64,000 nt of DNA from the NCBI GenBank assembly GCA_029260615.1, contig JAJDCX010000084.1, positions 1 through 64,000 of the forward strand. The letters are read 5' to 3'. The notes beneath the pieces were generated by a model, which searched no databases, was not told where the DNA came from, and saw only the letters and a list, made by a program, of their open reading frames with translations. This DNA is from Phycisphaeraceae bacterium (lineage in GTDB: Bacteria > Planctomycetota > Phycisphaerae > Phycisphaerales > Phycisphaeraceae). Below are positions 25,787 through 35,789 of this stretch, in pieces (position 1 is the first letter of the stretch; each line of letters begins with the position of its first letter). A program made the translations under genes and the position numbers.

Positions 25787-26245
25787 TCACTTCACATCAG
25801 ATAAAGAGGGGATTCCAAACCGCAGTTTGCCATCCTCAGGCCCACACGGCCGACAGAAATAATGACGCCCAAGCAACGGCCGACGAAACCGCCGGTGGCT
25901 CTCCCCACAACCCGGGCAGACCGCCTCCCAGTGCCCTTTAGGCATCACCGCTTCACGATCCAGACGTTCGGGATTCGCACCAATACGCTTACACACCGAC
26001 TTCCACTTGGCCCCATGCCCCGCCTTCTCCCCAGCAAGCGCGTGGGCGATCTCGTGCAATACCGTATCTCGCACAGCCTCTTCGTCATTGTGCGCCACAA
26101 AATACATCGACAACTCGATCCGCCTGCGTGTGTAATCACACATCCCAAGCGTCCGCTTGCCCCGGTTGTAAACAAACACCCACCCACGCAGCTTGTGCTC
26201 TGCGATGAGCGTCTTGGCGAGTTTGGCGGCGTCATCAAAATCCAT
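25787..26245 (-). CDS. SprT-like zinc metalloprotease-family protein
   Basis: 152 aa. The zinc-binding helix is VLHEIAHALAGEKAGHG (HExxH with a further His, about residues 64-80), preceded by the strand GMCDYTRRRIELSMYF, as in the SprT/Spartan family. The C-terminus is a four-cysteine zinc ribbon (CPGCGE and FCRPCG). Bacterial members are poorly characterised; eukaryotic Spartan degrades DNA-protein crosslinks. Full length for a bacterial SprT-like protein. It stands downstream of the efflux operon, with about 80 bp separating the TolC stop and this start, and may be read with it. Confidence 0.88.
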   Translation of the reverse strand: MDFDDAAKLAKTLIAEHKLRGWVFVYNRGKRTLGMCDYTRRRIELSMYFVAHNDEEAVRDTVLHEIAHALAGEKAGHGAKWKSVCKRIGANPERLDREAVMPKGHWEAVCPGCGESHRRFRRPLLGRHYFCRPCGPEDGKLRFGIPSLSDVK

Positions 26246-26325
26246 GGATACAAGAGGATACCGTGCTTACAAAGAATGGGCGATCCACAACCACCACACG
26301 AGCACTATGTCGGCGACGGGCCCTA

Positions 26326-27969
26326 TCAGTCATCAAGTTCGGGGTCGATCGGCTCCCAATGGATATTGGCAACACCCAAAACCGTGCCGGTGGCAATGGC
26401 GATATCGACCTGCGCGACCTGGTAGTCCGCCAGACTGCGTATCTCCGCCGACTGTGCATCCGCCATCCGAGCCTGTGCATCCAAGACATCCGTACTCGTG
26501 CGCAACCCCAAATCAAACTGCCGCTGCTCGGCAGCCAGCGTCCGTGCCGTGAGAATGACCCGCTGACGGTTGGCCAAAATACGCTGCCAGTTTGCCTCCA
26601 ACTGATCCACCGCATTAAGAACTTCCTGCTGGATCGTGGCCCGGCGTTGCTGCTTAGTAGCGCTGTTCCGTAGCCGCGACAGGATCGCCCGACGTAGGCG
26701 ACTCTGCGCCGCCTCGTTGCCTAGCGGAACCTCGATCCGCACCCCGATACGCTGATCTTCAAAATCGTAATTCCCGAGAACATCAAACGCGCCCCCGTAA
26801 GATGCACCCAACCCGTTAGACACATAGGTGTAATCAAGCACCGCCAACGGCAGTGTCTGGTTGCGTTGAAAGTCCACCGTGCTGGCGTCCTGCGCCAATT
26901 GCAACTCCAACTCCAGCAACTCCATACGCCCATCCATCGCGGCCTCCACAAGCCGACCCGGATTAAGGTTGTAATGCACCGGGTCTGGCGGCGACGAGGG
27001 GATCAAAACAGTCACGCTGGACATCACCAGCCCAGGTTTATTCAAGACACGCTTGAGCGTCCGTTCACGATCCCGCAACGTGTTCTCCGCGATGATGATC
27101 GCTTCGAGCCCATCGGCAACACCCGACTCGGCACGGATCACCTCGACCTCGGCATCGGTGCCCACTTCTAGCAGCCGCTTGGCCCGTTCCAACTGTGCAA
27201 ACGCCAACTCGTGCTGCTGCTCACGGACCTCTAACTCCTTGCGAGCCGCATAAAGCCGCCAGTACACACGGTCGGTCAGCGCGATAACCCGGATCACTTC
27301 CAGCTTCGCACGCGCCTCGGCCGACTGCGACTGGTAATGAGCGATACGGATGCCGTGGCTGTTGGTCCGTGTCCCAGCGTTCCTTAAAAGGTTGTGACTC
27401 AACGACACGGTCAGGTCCGCGGTGTACGACGGGTTCAGTGTCGAAAAAGCGTTGTCCGTCTTGAACCGACGGGTCGGCAGGCTCACACGCAGGTTCCCCC
27501 CGGTCCGCAAGGGGACGTTGACCCCCATGTCGTTACTCTGCAATTCGGTCTGCGAACCGCTCAGCGACGTGTCGGTCGGTGTGTCGGTCTTGCTTAGCGT
27601 GTGGCTGGCGAAAAACATCGACTCGAACCGGGCCTGCTCCTCGGTGATGCTCTGCCGGGCGATGGTAGGCCCCAACAACTCGGCCGCAAGGTCCAGATTG
27701 TTCGCCAAGACTAACACCCGGCAGGCATCAAGCGTCAGTTCCATCTCGGCAGGCGGCGGCTCGACCTCGACTTGGGCTTCGCTGTCATGTTCGGTCCGCT
27801 CCGAGGGTTCCAGACTCATCGGCTCAATCCGACGAAGCCTCTCACGCGGCACGTTCATCTCCAACCCCGGGTCATTATCAAAAGGCCCAACACATCCCGA
27901 AACGAAAAACACACACGCCGATACCCCAAATGCGGATGCGTAAAACGTGTTTGTAACTTTTTCATTCAT
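26326..27969 (-). CDS. TolC-family outer membrane efflux lipoprotein
   Basis: 547 aa. Outer membrane channel of a tripartite efflux pump. The N-terminus has a lipobox, FVSGC (Cys at about 26), so it is probably lipid-anchored like OprM. Two TolC/OEP repeats are visible: LTLDACRVLVLANNLDL with YTADLTVSLSHNLL, and a second with the long coiled-coil helices (EVREQQHELAFAQLERAKRLLEVG; AEQRQFDLGLRTSTDVLDAQ). Residues 28-75 form an acidic Pro/Glu linker. It overlaps the end of the permease gene by 8 nt, so it is the last gene of the pump operon. Confidence 0.92.
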   Translation of the reverse strand: MNEKVTNTFYASAFGVSACVFFVSGCVGPFDNDPGLEMNVPRERLRRIEPMSLEPSERTEHDSEAQVEVEPPPAEMELTLDACRVLVLANNLDLAAELLGPTIARQSITEEQARFESMFFASHTLSKTDTPTDTSLSGSQTELQSNDMGVNVPLRTGGNLRVSLPTRRFKTDNAFSTLNPSYTADLTVSLSHNLLRNAGTRTNSHGIRIAHYQSQSAEARAKLEVIRVIALTDRVYWRLYAARKELEVREQQHELAFAQLERAKRLLEVGTDAEVEVIRAESGVADGLEAIIIAENTLRDRERTLKRVLNKPGLVMSSVTVLIPSSPPDPVHYNLNPGRLVEAAMDGRMELLELELQLAQDASTVDFQRNQTLPLAVLDYTYVSNGLGASYGGAFDVLGNYDFEDQRIGVRIEVPLGNEAAQSRLRRAILSRLRNSATKQQRRATIQQEVLNAVDQLEANWQRILANRQRVILTARTLAAEQRQFDLGLRTSTDVLDAQARMADAQSAEIRSLADYQVAQVDIAIATGTVLGVANIHWEPIDPELDD

Positions 27970-29221
27970 GACGCAACGCCTCTATGGGGTCCAGCCGAGC
28001 TGCCTTGACCGCGGGGAACATGCCAAAGAACACACCGACCAGCGCGGAGAACCCGATGGAAACCACGATCGCCCACAGCGGGATGTACGCCCGCTCCAGC
28101 TGTGCGCCGGGGATCATGCCCATGACCACCGTCAGCAACTGCCCCCCCGCGATACCCGCAAGACCGCCGACCGAGCAGAGCGCGATCGCTTCAATTAGAA
28201 ACTGCAAAAGTATCGCCGACGGCGGAGCCCCCACAGCCTTACGCAAACCGATCTCACGGGTCCGCTCAGAAACCGAAACCAGCATGATATTCATAATCCC
28301 CACTCCCCCAACCAGCAGCGACACCCCAACGATTGCACCCGCCACCATCGTTATCCCCACCGCGATCTTGTTGAACGCCTGAACAAACTCCTCCACAACA
28401 TTGATACGGAACGTATCCGGGTCCTCCGGCCGAAGCTTCAGCCGACGCCGAAGATAAAATCGGATCTCCGCCCGCGCATCCTCAGACACCTCAGGCGTCT
28501 CCGCGTTGGCCAGGACATACATCCAGCTACTATTCCGACGCCACGCAGTGCTAAACGGGACGAACACACGGTACTCAGGACCGCCCGCACCAAACATCGA
28601 AAACGCCTGCTGCGGCTCCACCATCCCCACGATCAAGAACCGCGTCCTATCTATATATATCGACTGCCCCACACAATCACGGTCCAGCCGAAGCTTGTCT
28701 CGAGTCTCCGGCTCAATCAAACATACCGGGCGCGCCTCGGTCATATCCACCAGGTTAAAGGGCCTCCCCTGCGTGACCGAACGGCCCTCCACATCGTGCC
28801 ACGCCGGCTCTACACCCGTGACACGCGCCCCTTCAATCGACTCATCCCCAAACACCACATCCATCGTCTGCGCAGTGCTGCGCGTAAACGCAGCAACCGA
28901 AGGGCAGTGATCCAGCATCCCGTCAAAATCACTGGGGGCAAAACGGATCGTGTCCCACGAAGCCCGCCTATGCCGTCCCGTCTGCGGGTTCTGGGAAAAG
29001 ACCGCGATCTTGTTGTTCCCTATCAACTCGAAGTCGGCCAATATATTCGCACGCAAACCCGTCAGCGCCGCGATCACCGCCGTCACTGACGCCACCCCGA
29101 TGATGATACCCATCGTCGTCAGCAGCGACCGGACCTTGTTCGACCATATCTGGCCAAGCGCCAGCGTGATGCTCTGGGTCAGGAACAACAACAACATCAC
29201 CGGGGCCTTAAACAGGCTCAC
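27962..29221 (-). CDS. MacB-type ABC transporter permease
   Basis: 419 aa, membrane subunit of a MacAB-TolC-type system. One N-terminal helix (KVRSLLTTMGIIIGVASVTAVI), a large periplasmic MacB_PCD domain (about 55-290) and three C-terminal FtsX helices (IMLVSVSERTREIGLRKAVGA is the diagnostic cytoplasmic loop). Start GTG 29221 overlaps the ATPase stop in GTGA, implying translational coupling. The ATPase is encoded separately rather than fused as in E. coli MacB. Substrate unknown; related systems export antibiotics, peptides or lipoproteins. Confidence 0.93.
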   Translation of the reverse strand: MSLFKAPVMLLLFLTQSITLALGQIWSNKVRSLLTTMGIIIGVASVTAVIAALTGLRANILADFELIGNNKIAVFSQNPQTGRHRRASWDTIRFAPSDFDGMLDHCPSVAAFTRSTAQTMDVVFGDESIEGARVTGVEPAWHDVEGRSVTQGRPFNLVDMTEARPVCLIEPETRDKLRLDRDCVGQSIYIDRTRFLIVGMVEPQQAFSMFGAGGPEYRVFVPFSTAWRRNSSWMYVLANAETPEVSEDARAEIRFYLRRRLKLRPEDPDTFRINVVEEFVQAFNKIAVGITMVAGAIVGVSLLVGGVGIMNIMLVSVSERTREIGLRKAVGAPPSAILLQFLIEAIALCSVGGLAGIAGGQLLTVVMGMIPGAQLERAYIPLWAIVVSIGFSALVGVFFGMFPAVKAARLDPIEALRHE

Positions 29222-30000
29222 ACATCACCCCCCCGCACAACATCGCCGCCACCCACCGAAGCCCCCGACCCCCCCGCAGCACCATACACCGCCAGATGCG
29301 ACTCCCGCACATCCTCATCTTGATCCGCCGGCAGGTCCGACACGATAAGCCCATCGCTCATCCTCACGATCCGCCGGGCACGCGCCGCAACATCGCGCTC
29401 ATGCGTGACCATGATGATCGTCTGACCCTCCTCATGCAGCCGAACAAACAAGTCCAGGATCTCGTGGCTGGTCTTGGAATCAAGGTTCCCCGTCGGCTCA
29501 TCAGCCAAAAGAATACTGGGGTTATTAATCAGTGCCCGCGCGATAGCAACCCGCTGCTTCTGGCCGCCGGAGAGCTGGTTAGGGTGATGCTTGGCGCGGT
29601 CTTCGAGATTGACCCGGCGCAACACCTCCATCGCCCGGGCCCGCCGTTCACGCCAACCCGTCTGGGAATACGTCAACGGCAACGCGACGTTGGCTAAAGC
29701 ACTAAGCCGAGGCATCAACTCAAACGACTGGAAAACAAATCCAATCCGTTCGTTGCGCGTCCGTGCCAGCGCCGCCCCGGTCATCCGGCTAGTCAGTTGC
29801 CCAGCGAGTTTGTAGGACCCACTTGTCGGGCGATCCAGACAACCCAGCACATTCATCAGCGTGCTCTTGCCAGAACCCGAAGTCCCCATGATCGCCACAA
29901 ATTCGTTTTCACCCACCGCCATATCCACACCCGCCAGCGCGTGGACACGATCGACGCCGACCTTATACACCTTGGTCAGTTTATGTAGTTCGATCAGCAT
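29218..30000 (-). CDS. MacB/LolD-type ABC transporter ATP-binding protein
   Basis: 260 aa ATPase of the pump. Walker [11 protein letters not shown]-loop [12 protein letters not shown], signature [15 protein letters not shown], Walker [13 protein letters not shown], and H-loop MVTHERD. The DEPTGNLDS segment is typical of the LolD/MacB group. The last 30 residues are an Ala/Gly-rich tail absent in most members. It lies between the adaptor gene (39 bp away) and the permease gene (4-nt overlap). Confidence 0.95.
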   Translation of the reverse strand: MLIELHKLTKVYKVGVDRVHALAGVDMAVGENEFVAIMGTSGSGKSTLMNVLGCLDRPTSGSYKLAGQLTSRMTGAALARTRNERIGFVFQSFELMPRLSALANVALPLTYSQTGWRERRARAMEVLRRVNLEDRAKHHPNQLSGGQKQRVAIARALINNPSILLADEPTGNLDSKTSHEILDLFVRLHEEGQTIIMVTHERDVAARARRIVRMSDGLIVSDLPADQDEDVRESHLAVYGAAGGSGASVGGGDVVRGGDV

Positions 30001-30039
30001 CGGGGAAAATCCGGGAGCATCCGGGGGAGGCCGGGGCCG

Positions 30040-31500
30040 TTAGTTAGTTGCGGACTCGGTGTCGGCCCGCTCGTCTGTTGAAGTTTCATCATCACCGCTG
30101 GGGTTATCTGCTTGGGCATCACCCCCGACCTCATCCCCGGTGTCCGCGCCATCGTCTTTATCTTCCCGCTCGTCCTTCACCGACTGGTCATGCTTCAGAC
30201 CCTCCAGTGCCTTGTAAGGCCCAACAATCACCCGCTCCCCCACATCCAAACCCCTCAAGATGACCGTGTGTGTCACATCCGACGGGCCGATCTGCACCGG
30301 CGTCAGCACCGCCTTGCCCTCGATAAAACGATACACCACCGTTACGATCGTCTTGTTCTTGTCCACATTCTCACTGCTGTCCCGGATATCTACCGGCAGG
30401 TCGTCGATCGGCCGACCCAAGACCGCCTGACTGGGCACGGTCAATACACCGGTGTGCCGGGCAACCTCGATCTCCGCATCAGCGGTCAACCCGCTATAGA
30501 TCGCGTCACCCTCGCTCTTCAGAAGTATCTCGGTCTTAAAGAATTTAGTGCCCAGCCGTGTCGCAGACAACGCCACCGATCGCACCGTCCCGTCGAAGAC
30601 CCGGTCGGTGTAGGCCAGCATACGCACACGCGCCGGCTGCCCCTCATGCACCAGTGCGATGTCCGCCTCATCAAGCTGCGCAACCACCAGCATCATCGAC
30701 AGGTCCGCCACTTCCAACAGCACCGTGCCCGGATTATTCATCGTCCCCGTCACCGCCACCTCGCCCGGCTCGACATTGACCAACGTAACCACCCCGTCGA
30801 TCGGCGAGGTGATCGTGGTGTAGCTGAGATTATCTCTAGCACGCTCAATGTCAGCATCGGCCGCCTGCAGACTAAACCCCGCCACCTTCAACGCCCGCCG
30901 GGACGCCTCAAGGTTCGCCTGCGCCGAGATGTACCGTGAATCCAACTCGTCGTGACGCATCTGCGCCTGCTCGTAGGCCGACCGGCTCACATCACCCGAG
31001 GCAACCAGTTCCCGGTTACGGCTCAGGTCTCGCCGCGCCTCATCCAACGAAGCCTGCGTGCCCTGCAGTGTCGCCGCCTGGCTTTCGATCCTTGATTCCT
31101 CGACCTCGATCTGCGCCGCCTGCCCGTCACGCCGAGCCTGCGCCGATCGCAAGAGTGCTTCCAGGTCCGTAGAATCAAGCCGCAGTAACACGCTCGCCGG
31201 CACCGGTGGGTCGGCATCAGGGTCACCCTTGGTCACATGTTCGCCAGCGGCAAACGGGACCTCCGCAATCCTCGCTGAAACACGGGCACTGATCGCTACA
31301 TTCGTCACCGGCTCAACCTGCCCCGGCGCGGAAACCACCTCGACCAATTCGCCGACCGCCACCGCCTCCAGCCTCACCGCCGTACCGACACCCCCACCGC
31401 CACCGCCAGCGGTCGCCCCCGGGCCCAGCACCGCGACCAAACCAATCACCCCCACGATCAGCACCACAAACCCAACGGTTACACCAATGATTAATTTCAC
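30040..31500 (-). CDS. MacA/HlyD-type periplasmic adaptor protein
   Basis: 486 aa. Links the inner-membrane permease to TolC. Residues 4-27 form the membrane anchor, followed by a Gly-rich linker. The biotinyl-lipoyl halves are VAISARVSARIAEVPFAAGE and TTITSPIDGVVTLVNVEPGE, and between them lies a long helical hairpin (about 105-200). Beta-barrel and proximal domains follow. The final 55 residues are an unusual Asp/Glu-rich tail (DEREDKDDGADTGDEVGGD). GTG 31500 overlaps the preceding gene's stop in GTGA. Confidence 0.92.
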   Translation of the reverse strand: MKLIIGVTVGFVVLIVGVIGLVAVLGPGATAGGGGGGVGTAVRLEAVAVGELVEVVSAPGQVEPVTNVAISARVSARIAEVPFAAGEHVTKGDPDADPPVPASVLLRLDSTDLEALLRSAQARRDGQAAQIEVEESRIESQAATLQGTQASLDEARRDLSRNRELVASGDVSRSAYEQAQMRHDELDSRYISAQANLEASRRALKVAGFSLQAADADIERARDNLSYTTITSPIDGVVTLVNVEPGEVAVTGTMNNPGTVLLEVADLSMMLVVAQLDEADIALVHEGQPARVRMLAYTDRVFDGTVRSVALSATRLGTKFFKTEILLKSEGDAIYSGLTADAEIEVARHTGVLTVPSQAVLGRPIDDLPVDIRDSSENVDKNKTIVTVVYRFIEGKAVLTPVQIGPSDVTHTVILRGLDVGERVIVGPYKALEGLKHDQSVKDEREDKDDGADTGDEVGGDAQADNPSGDDETSTDERADTESATN

Positions 31501-32069
31501 GAGTTCACATCCCCCGGCTCAACCGCTGCCGGCATCAAACCACCGTCATCTTCAAACACCTCTGGTGTAAACGCATCGACAACGCTCGGCCGTGTCAACA
31601 TGACTATCATCACCAGATAATACCCGATCAGTGCCACAAGAAAGACAAACCCAACCACCATCCCGACCATCATCGCCACATGCTCGGGCCTGCCCGATGT
31701 CTGCTCAAGCATGGGAGCTGTAATCAGGAAATACTGTATCACGCTCCCGATCACCTTCATGAAAATCGAAAAGACGCCCCACCCGATCGTCGCCGCCCTC
31801 GCCCACGGCCGTAACTGAAACATCCCGATCGAAGCCGCCACGATAAGCACCGTCGCCAGGAACAAAAGCACCAAACTGACATCGTTGTACACCCTGAACC
31901 CCGCGTTGTTCTCCATCAGGTCCAGCGCCGGGTTGGGCTGACCAGTATCAGGCAACTTGATCAGCCCCAGCCGAAACACCAAACCAAACAACAGCCCCAG
32001 ACACCCAAACCCCGCAAAGACCAGATTGATGATCGCCAGCACCATCACCGATGTCGGTCGCTCTTTCAT
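31497..32069 (-). CDS. Four-helix membrane protein, first gene of the efflux operon
   Basis: About 190 aa with four hydrophobic helices (SVMVLAIINLVFAGFGCLGLLF, LVLLFLATVLIVAASIGMF, ATIGWGVFSIFMKVIGSV and MVVGFVFLVALIGYYLVMIV). The start is set at ATG 32069, with AAAGGGG 8 nt upstream. The family is not recognised; the arrangement resembles small DUF-type integral proteins. It overlaps the adaptor gene by 4 nt, so it is made together with the pump and may modulate it. A perfect dyad lies 24-42 bp upstream. Confidence 0.75.
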   Translation of the reverse strand: MKERPTSVMVLAIINLVFAGFGCLGLLFGLVFRLGLIKLPDTGQPNPALDLMENNAGFRVYNDVSLVLLFLATVLIVAASIGMFQLRPWARAATIGWGVFSIFMKVIGSVIQYFLITAPMLEQTSGRPEHVAMMVGMVVGFVFLVALIGYYLVMIVMLTRPSVVDAFTPEVFEDDGGLMPAAVEPGDVNS

Positions 32070-32092
32070 ACCCAATACCCCTTTCGACGGGC

Positions 32093-32111
32093 CGTCTTAC
32101 TTAGTAAGACG
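32093..32111. promoter_or_regulatory. Perfect 19-bp dyad, candidate operator of the efflux operon
   Basis: CGTCTTAC-TTA-GTAAGACG is an 8+3+8 palindrome located 24-42 bp before the first start codon of the efflux operon. A further half-site GTAAGAC occurs at about 32253. Shape and position suit a dimeric repressor such as a TetR- or MarR-type protein; no such regulator gene is adjacent. A hairpin in the leader RNA is the alternative. Confidence 0.5.
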
Positions 32112-32291
32112 ACACCAGAAGAATTTCATGACAGTGATTTCCTGACTCAAGCGTATTTTAATCGTTTTGTTGCCCCGCTGCCGAAAATCAGCGGGCCAGG
32201 AACCCCAAAGATGCGGAATGCGAATCGAGCGTTGAATCCAAGGAGCCGCTTGGTAAGACACTGGCAAGCTCATGCCCGCCCATCGTAAATA

Positions 32292-32468
32292 TCAGGCATC
32301 CGCCCCAGGATTCCCCGGCCCCGCTGCCTCATCCTCATCATTCAACATCCGCACCGCCGGGCTATCCATGTCATCGTATTGCCCCGATCGCGTCGCCCAG
32401 ATAAAAGCAGCCACAAACACACCCGCAAGTAGTATCGCCAACGGTAACACCAGGTAGATGACGCTCAT
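32292..32468 (-). CDS. ccoS: cbb3-type cytochrome oxidase assembly protein CcoS
   Basis: 58 aa: MSVIYLVLPLAILLAGVFVA forms one membrane helix, then AFIWATRSGQYDDMDSPA, the conserved CcoS motif, and a short acidic tail. The start ATG overlaps the ccoI stop in ATGA. Last gene of the cbb3 operon. CcoS is needed for cofactor insertion into the catalytic subunit in characterised species. Confidence 0.9.
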   Translation of the reverse strand: MSVIYLVLPLAILLAGVFVAAFIWATRSGQYDDMDSPAVRMLNDEDEAAGPGNPGADA

Positions 32469-35005
32469 GGTTTATCTCCTTCATCGCCCCTGCCCCCGGA
32501 TATGTCCCCGGACTCACCCCCGGCCCCATCACTCATAAACGCCCTGCTGCTCAACGCCAACCCCAACACAGTCAACGAACTCACCGGCATCAGCACCGCC
32601 GCGATCAACGGGTTTATAACCCCTAACGCCGCCAAACTCACACCCACCGCATTGTAGGCTAGCGACACCCCCATGCCACGCCGGATACCCCCGATCACCT
32701 GCCGGGAAGCCTTAGTCAGCCCGATGATCGGCGTGAGCCCCGGCCGACTCAGATAAATATCTGCCGCCGCCAGGCTCGCCTCCGCCCCGCCGTGGACCGC
32801 GATCCCCAGTGTCGCCGCCGCCAGTGCCGCCGCATCGTTCACCCCATCGCCAACCATGACCACCGGCCCCAGTTTGTTGTAACGACGCACCAACTCGACT
32901 TTCTGTTCCGGCATCACCCCGCCATGGGTATCCTCGGGCGATAGCCCAAGCCCGTTGGCGACCTGGCTCACCACCGCCTGATGATCGCCCGACACCATGC
33001 CCATCCGCCAACCCATCCGACGCAACGCTCCGATCGCCTCCCGCGCGTCCGGCCGAACCGCGTCACCAAAACCAGCCACCGCCTTGACCTCCCCATCCAC
33101 CACTATCAATACCGGTGTAAGGCTCTCCTCGGTGATCTGCTTAACGTGGTCATTTACCCATCCGCGGTCGGTATTTCCGGGGGCACACCGCCCGACGTAG
33201 TCAGACGAACCGATCACCATCCGTTGCCCGTTGACCCGCGCGCTGATCCCGCCGGTGTCGGACTGCACAACGTCAGCCACTTCACCACCGTGGTCAGGTA
33301 TACCCAATGCTTCGATCATCGCCCCAGCGATCCGATGTGACGAGTGCGATTCCACTGCCGCGGCGAGCGGCTTTACTTTTTCATCGCCGAACCAGTGGAC
33401 AAGCGTGGTCTTGCCCAGTGTTACCGTACCGGTCTTATCTAAAAGCATCGTTCCACAGCGGGCCATGCGTTCCAGCGCCGCCCCACCTTTAATCAATACC
33501 CCCCTTCGTGCAGCCCGCCCGATCGCCACCGCCAACGTCAAAGGCGTCGCCAACCCCAACGCACACGGGCAAGCAACAATCAACAACGCCACCGTGTGGT
33601 CCGCCGCATGAACCGGGTCACGCCACAACCAGAACGCAAACGTCACCGCCGCCAGCGAAATAACCGTCACCACAAACCACCCCGCAAGCCGGTCCGCCGC
33701 CTGGGCCACCGGGGCCTTGTTCCGCGTGCTTTCCTCAACCAGACTCATCAACGCCCCGACCCGGGTCCGCTCCCCGGTGGCGTGTACCCGGACCCGCAGT
33801 GTAGACGTCAGATTAACACTCCCAGCATGCACACGATCCCCCGCCGTCACACCCACCGGCCTTGATTCGCCGGTCAACAACGACTCATCGATCTCACTGC
33901 CCCCGTACAACACCTCCCCATCCACCGGGACCGACTCCCCCGCGATCAACTCGACCGTGTCCCCCTGTTCCAGCGCCTCGATCGGCACCTCGGCGACCGT
34001 CTCACCGTCCACCCGCCTCGCCGACACCGGCGTCAACCGAAACAACTGCTCCACCGCATCCGCTGCCCGTCGTTGCTGCCGGCGTTGGATCGCCCTACCC
34101 ACAAGCAACAAGAACACCAGCACCGTCAAAGAATCAAAGTAAACCTCACCGTCACCGCGCAGCGTATTCACCGTCCCCGCAAGCCCCCCCGCCGCCAACC
34201 CCAACGCGATCGGCAAATCCATGTGTGGAGTCCGTGTACGGATTGCCGACCACGCTCCCCGGAAAAACACCGCACCCGGCCAAACAAGCGCAACCAACGC
34301 GATCCCCATCCCCACCCAACGAAACAACATCCTGTACTCATCTTCGATCCCCGTGAAATAGCCAGCATAAAGACAGATCGCCAGGATCATCGCGTTGCCG
34401 ACCGCCGCCCCAGACACGCCGATGCGCACCAGCTCACGCCGATTCTCCCGGGTCACCATCGCCCCCGCCGCCACATCCCGCGCAGGGTGCGGCGGATAAC
34501 CCAGCGAATCCAACGCCGAAGCAATCTTCGACAAATCAACCTGCTTTGGGTCCCACGTCAGACCCACCAATGACTTGTGCATGTTCAGCCGAGACTCCAC
34601 CACCCCCGGCACAACGCCCGGCAGTTTCTCGACCAGCCACAAACACGCCGCACAATGGACCCCCTCCAGATAAAACGCCGTACTCCGCAACCCGTCCGGC
34701 CGATCTTCGCAACACCGCGTAACAAACGCCTCATGGTCAAACGCCACATACCCCGCACCCGTCGTCCTGGCGGGTTGCGTCTGTGCCCCCTGCCGCTGCT
34801 TCAACCGATAATACGAATCCAAACCCATCTGATGGATCACCGCATACACCGCCTCACAACCGTGGCAGCAGAACTGCTTGTCTGCACCGGGCGAGATCAA
34901 CCCTTTGGGCACCGGCAATCCGCAATGCGCGCACCCAAACTCCACGCTGGACCGCTGTGCATCCAACGCTTCATTTACCTGCCTGATTGGGGATTCAGTC
35001 GCCAT
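32465..35005 (-). CDS. ccoI: Copper-translocating P-type ATPase CcoI (FixI)
   Basis: 846 aa P1B-type ATPase that supplies copper for cbb3 oxidase. The N-terminus has a cysteine-rich metal domain (CAHCG, FCCHGCEAVY) and an HMA domain with HCAACLWL. Then transmembrane CPCALGLATP, the phosphorylation site DKTGTVTLGKT (about 525), and GDGVNDAAAL in the hinge. It overlaps the gene upstream by 11 nt and ccoS by 4 nt, so it is part of one coupled operon. Full length for the family. Confidence 0.95.
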   Translation of the reverse strand: MATESPIRQVNEALDAQRSSVEFGCAHCGLPVPKGLISPGADKQFCCHGCEAVYAVIHQMGLDSYYRLKQRQGAQTQPARTTGAGYVAFDHEAFVTRCCEDRPDGLRSTAFYLEGVHCAACLWLVEKLPGVVPGVVESRLNMHKSLVGLTWDPKQVDLSKIASALDSLGYPPHPARDVAAGAMVTRENRRELVRIGVSGAAVGNAMILAICLYAGYFTGIEDEYRMLFRWVGMGIALVALVWPGAVFFRGAWSAIRTRTPHMDLPIALGLAAGGLAGTVNTLRGDGEVYFDSLTVLVFLLLVGRAIQRRQQRRAADAVEQLFRLTPVSARRVDGETVAEVPIEALEQGDTVELIAGESVPVDGEVLYGGSEIDESLLTGESRPVGVTAGDRVHAGSVNLTSTLRVRVHATGERTRVGALMSLVEESTRNKAPVAQAADRLAGWFVVTVISLAAVTFAFWLWRDPVHAADHTVALLIVACPCALGLATPLTLAVAIGRAARRGVLIKGGAALERMARCGTMLLDKTGTVTLGKTTLVHWFGDEKVKPLAAAVESHSSHRIAGAMIEALGIPDHGGEVADVVQSDTGGISARVNGQRMVIGSSDYVGRCAPGNTDRGWVNDHVKQITEESLTPVLIVVDGEVKAVAGFGDAVRPDAREAIGALRRMGWRMGMVSGDHQAVVSQVANGLGLSPEDTHGGVMPEQKVELVRRYNKLGPVVMVGDGVNDAAALAAATLGIAVHGGAEASLAAADIYLSRPGLTPIIGLTKASRQVIGGIRRGMGVSLAYNAVGVSLAALGVINPLIAAVLMPVSSLTVLGLALSSRAFMSDGAGGESGDISGGRGDEGDKP

Positions 35006-35789
35006 CTTCTACACAACAGGGTAGCGTCCCAGCGTCGAGTTGTTGAACCTGTTGCACCGCCTGCTCGTTGGACCGCACCGCTTGTGGCACATCCTGTGGC
35101 TGGGCATACACCGCAGATGAAAGCTCCACCCGGTGCATCACCGTGTAAAGCCCGACAACCACGATGGCGATCGCCGTGACAGCGGGCATCCGCCGACCCA
35201 GCGCGCCGGTGACGCCCTGGATACCCGCACCCAACGCCACCAGTGCCGGCAACGTCCCGGCCCAGAAAGCCGCCATCGTCAACGCCCCCCCAACCGGGCT
35301 CGCCGTCCCCGCAGCCGTGATCGCAAACGCATACAACCACCCGCATGGCAGCAGCGTCGTCAACAACCCAATAGTCAAAGCACGCGACACCGGCGGCATC
35401 TCCATCGCCACCCGCTGCCCCGCGCCGACCACCCGATGAATAACCTTCGGCACCGGTGCCTTCGGAAGTCTAGCCCCCATGATCCGCAACAACGTAACCA
35501 CCCCAAACACCACCATCACCGCCCCCGCCGTGATCGCCGCAGCCCGTTGCAAACCAACAAACTCACCGCCCAAATCCATCGCCGCGCCCAGCGCGCCCCC
35601 CGCCGCGCCAAGCAACATATACGTCACCAACCGCCCGCCGTTATAAGCCGCACCCAGTATCGCCTTGCGACCCACCCCAGGCCGATCATCCGTCCCCACC
35701 GCAAAAGCAACGAACGCCCCACACATCCCCACGCAGTGCAGGCTGCCCGCCAGGCTGGCGATCAGGACCGTAACGATCAGTGCTGTCAT
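34995..35789 (-). CDS. SafE/TauE-type membrane protein of the cbb3 operon
   Basis: 264 aa from ATG 35789, which overlaps the ccoH stop in ATGA; a longer open frame to 35879 lies inside ccoH and is not preferred. MTALIVTVLIASLAGSLHCVGMCGAFVAF is the diagnostic start of the UreH-like/TauE-SafE group found beside ccoI (the HCVGMCG motif). Six to seven membrane helices follow, and the C-terminus carries a double cysteine (PCCVED). Probably helps metal delivery or oxidase maturation. Confidence 0.88.
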   Translation of the reverse strand: MTALIVTVLIASLAGSLHCVGMCGAFVAFAVGTDDRPGVGRKAILGAAYNGGRLVTYMLLGAAGGALGAAMDLGGEFVGLQRAAAITAGAVMVVFGVVTLLRIMGARLPKAPVPKVIHRVVGAGQRVAMEMPPVSRALTIGLLTTLLPCGWLYAFAITAAGTASPVGGALTMAAFWAGTLPALVALGAGIQGVTGALGRRMPAVTAIAIVVVGLYTVMHRVELSSAVYAQPQDVPQAVRSNEQAVQQVQQLDAGTLPCCVEDGD

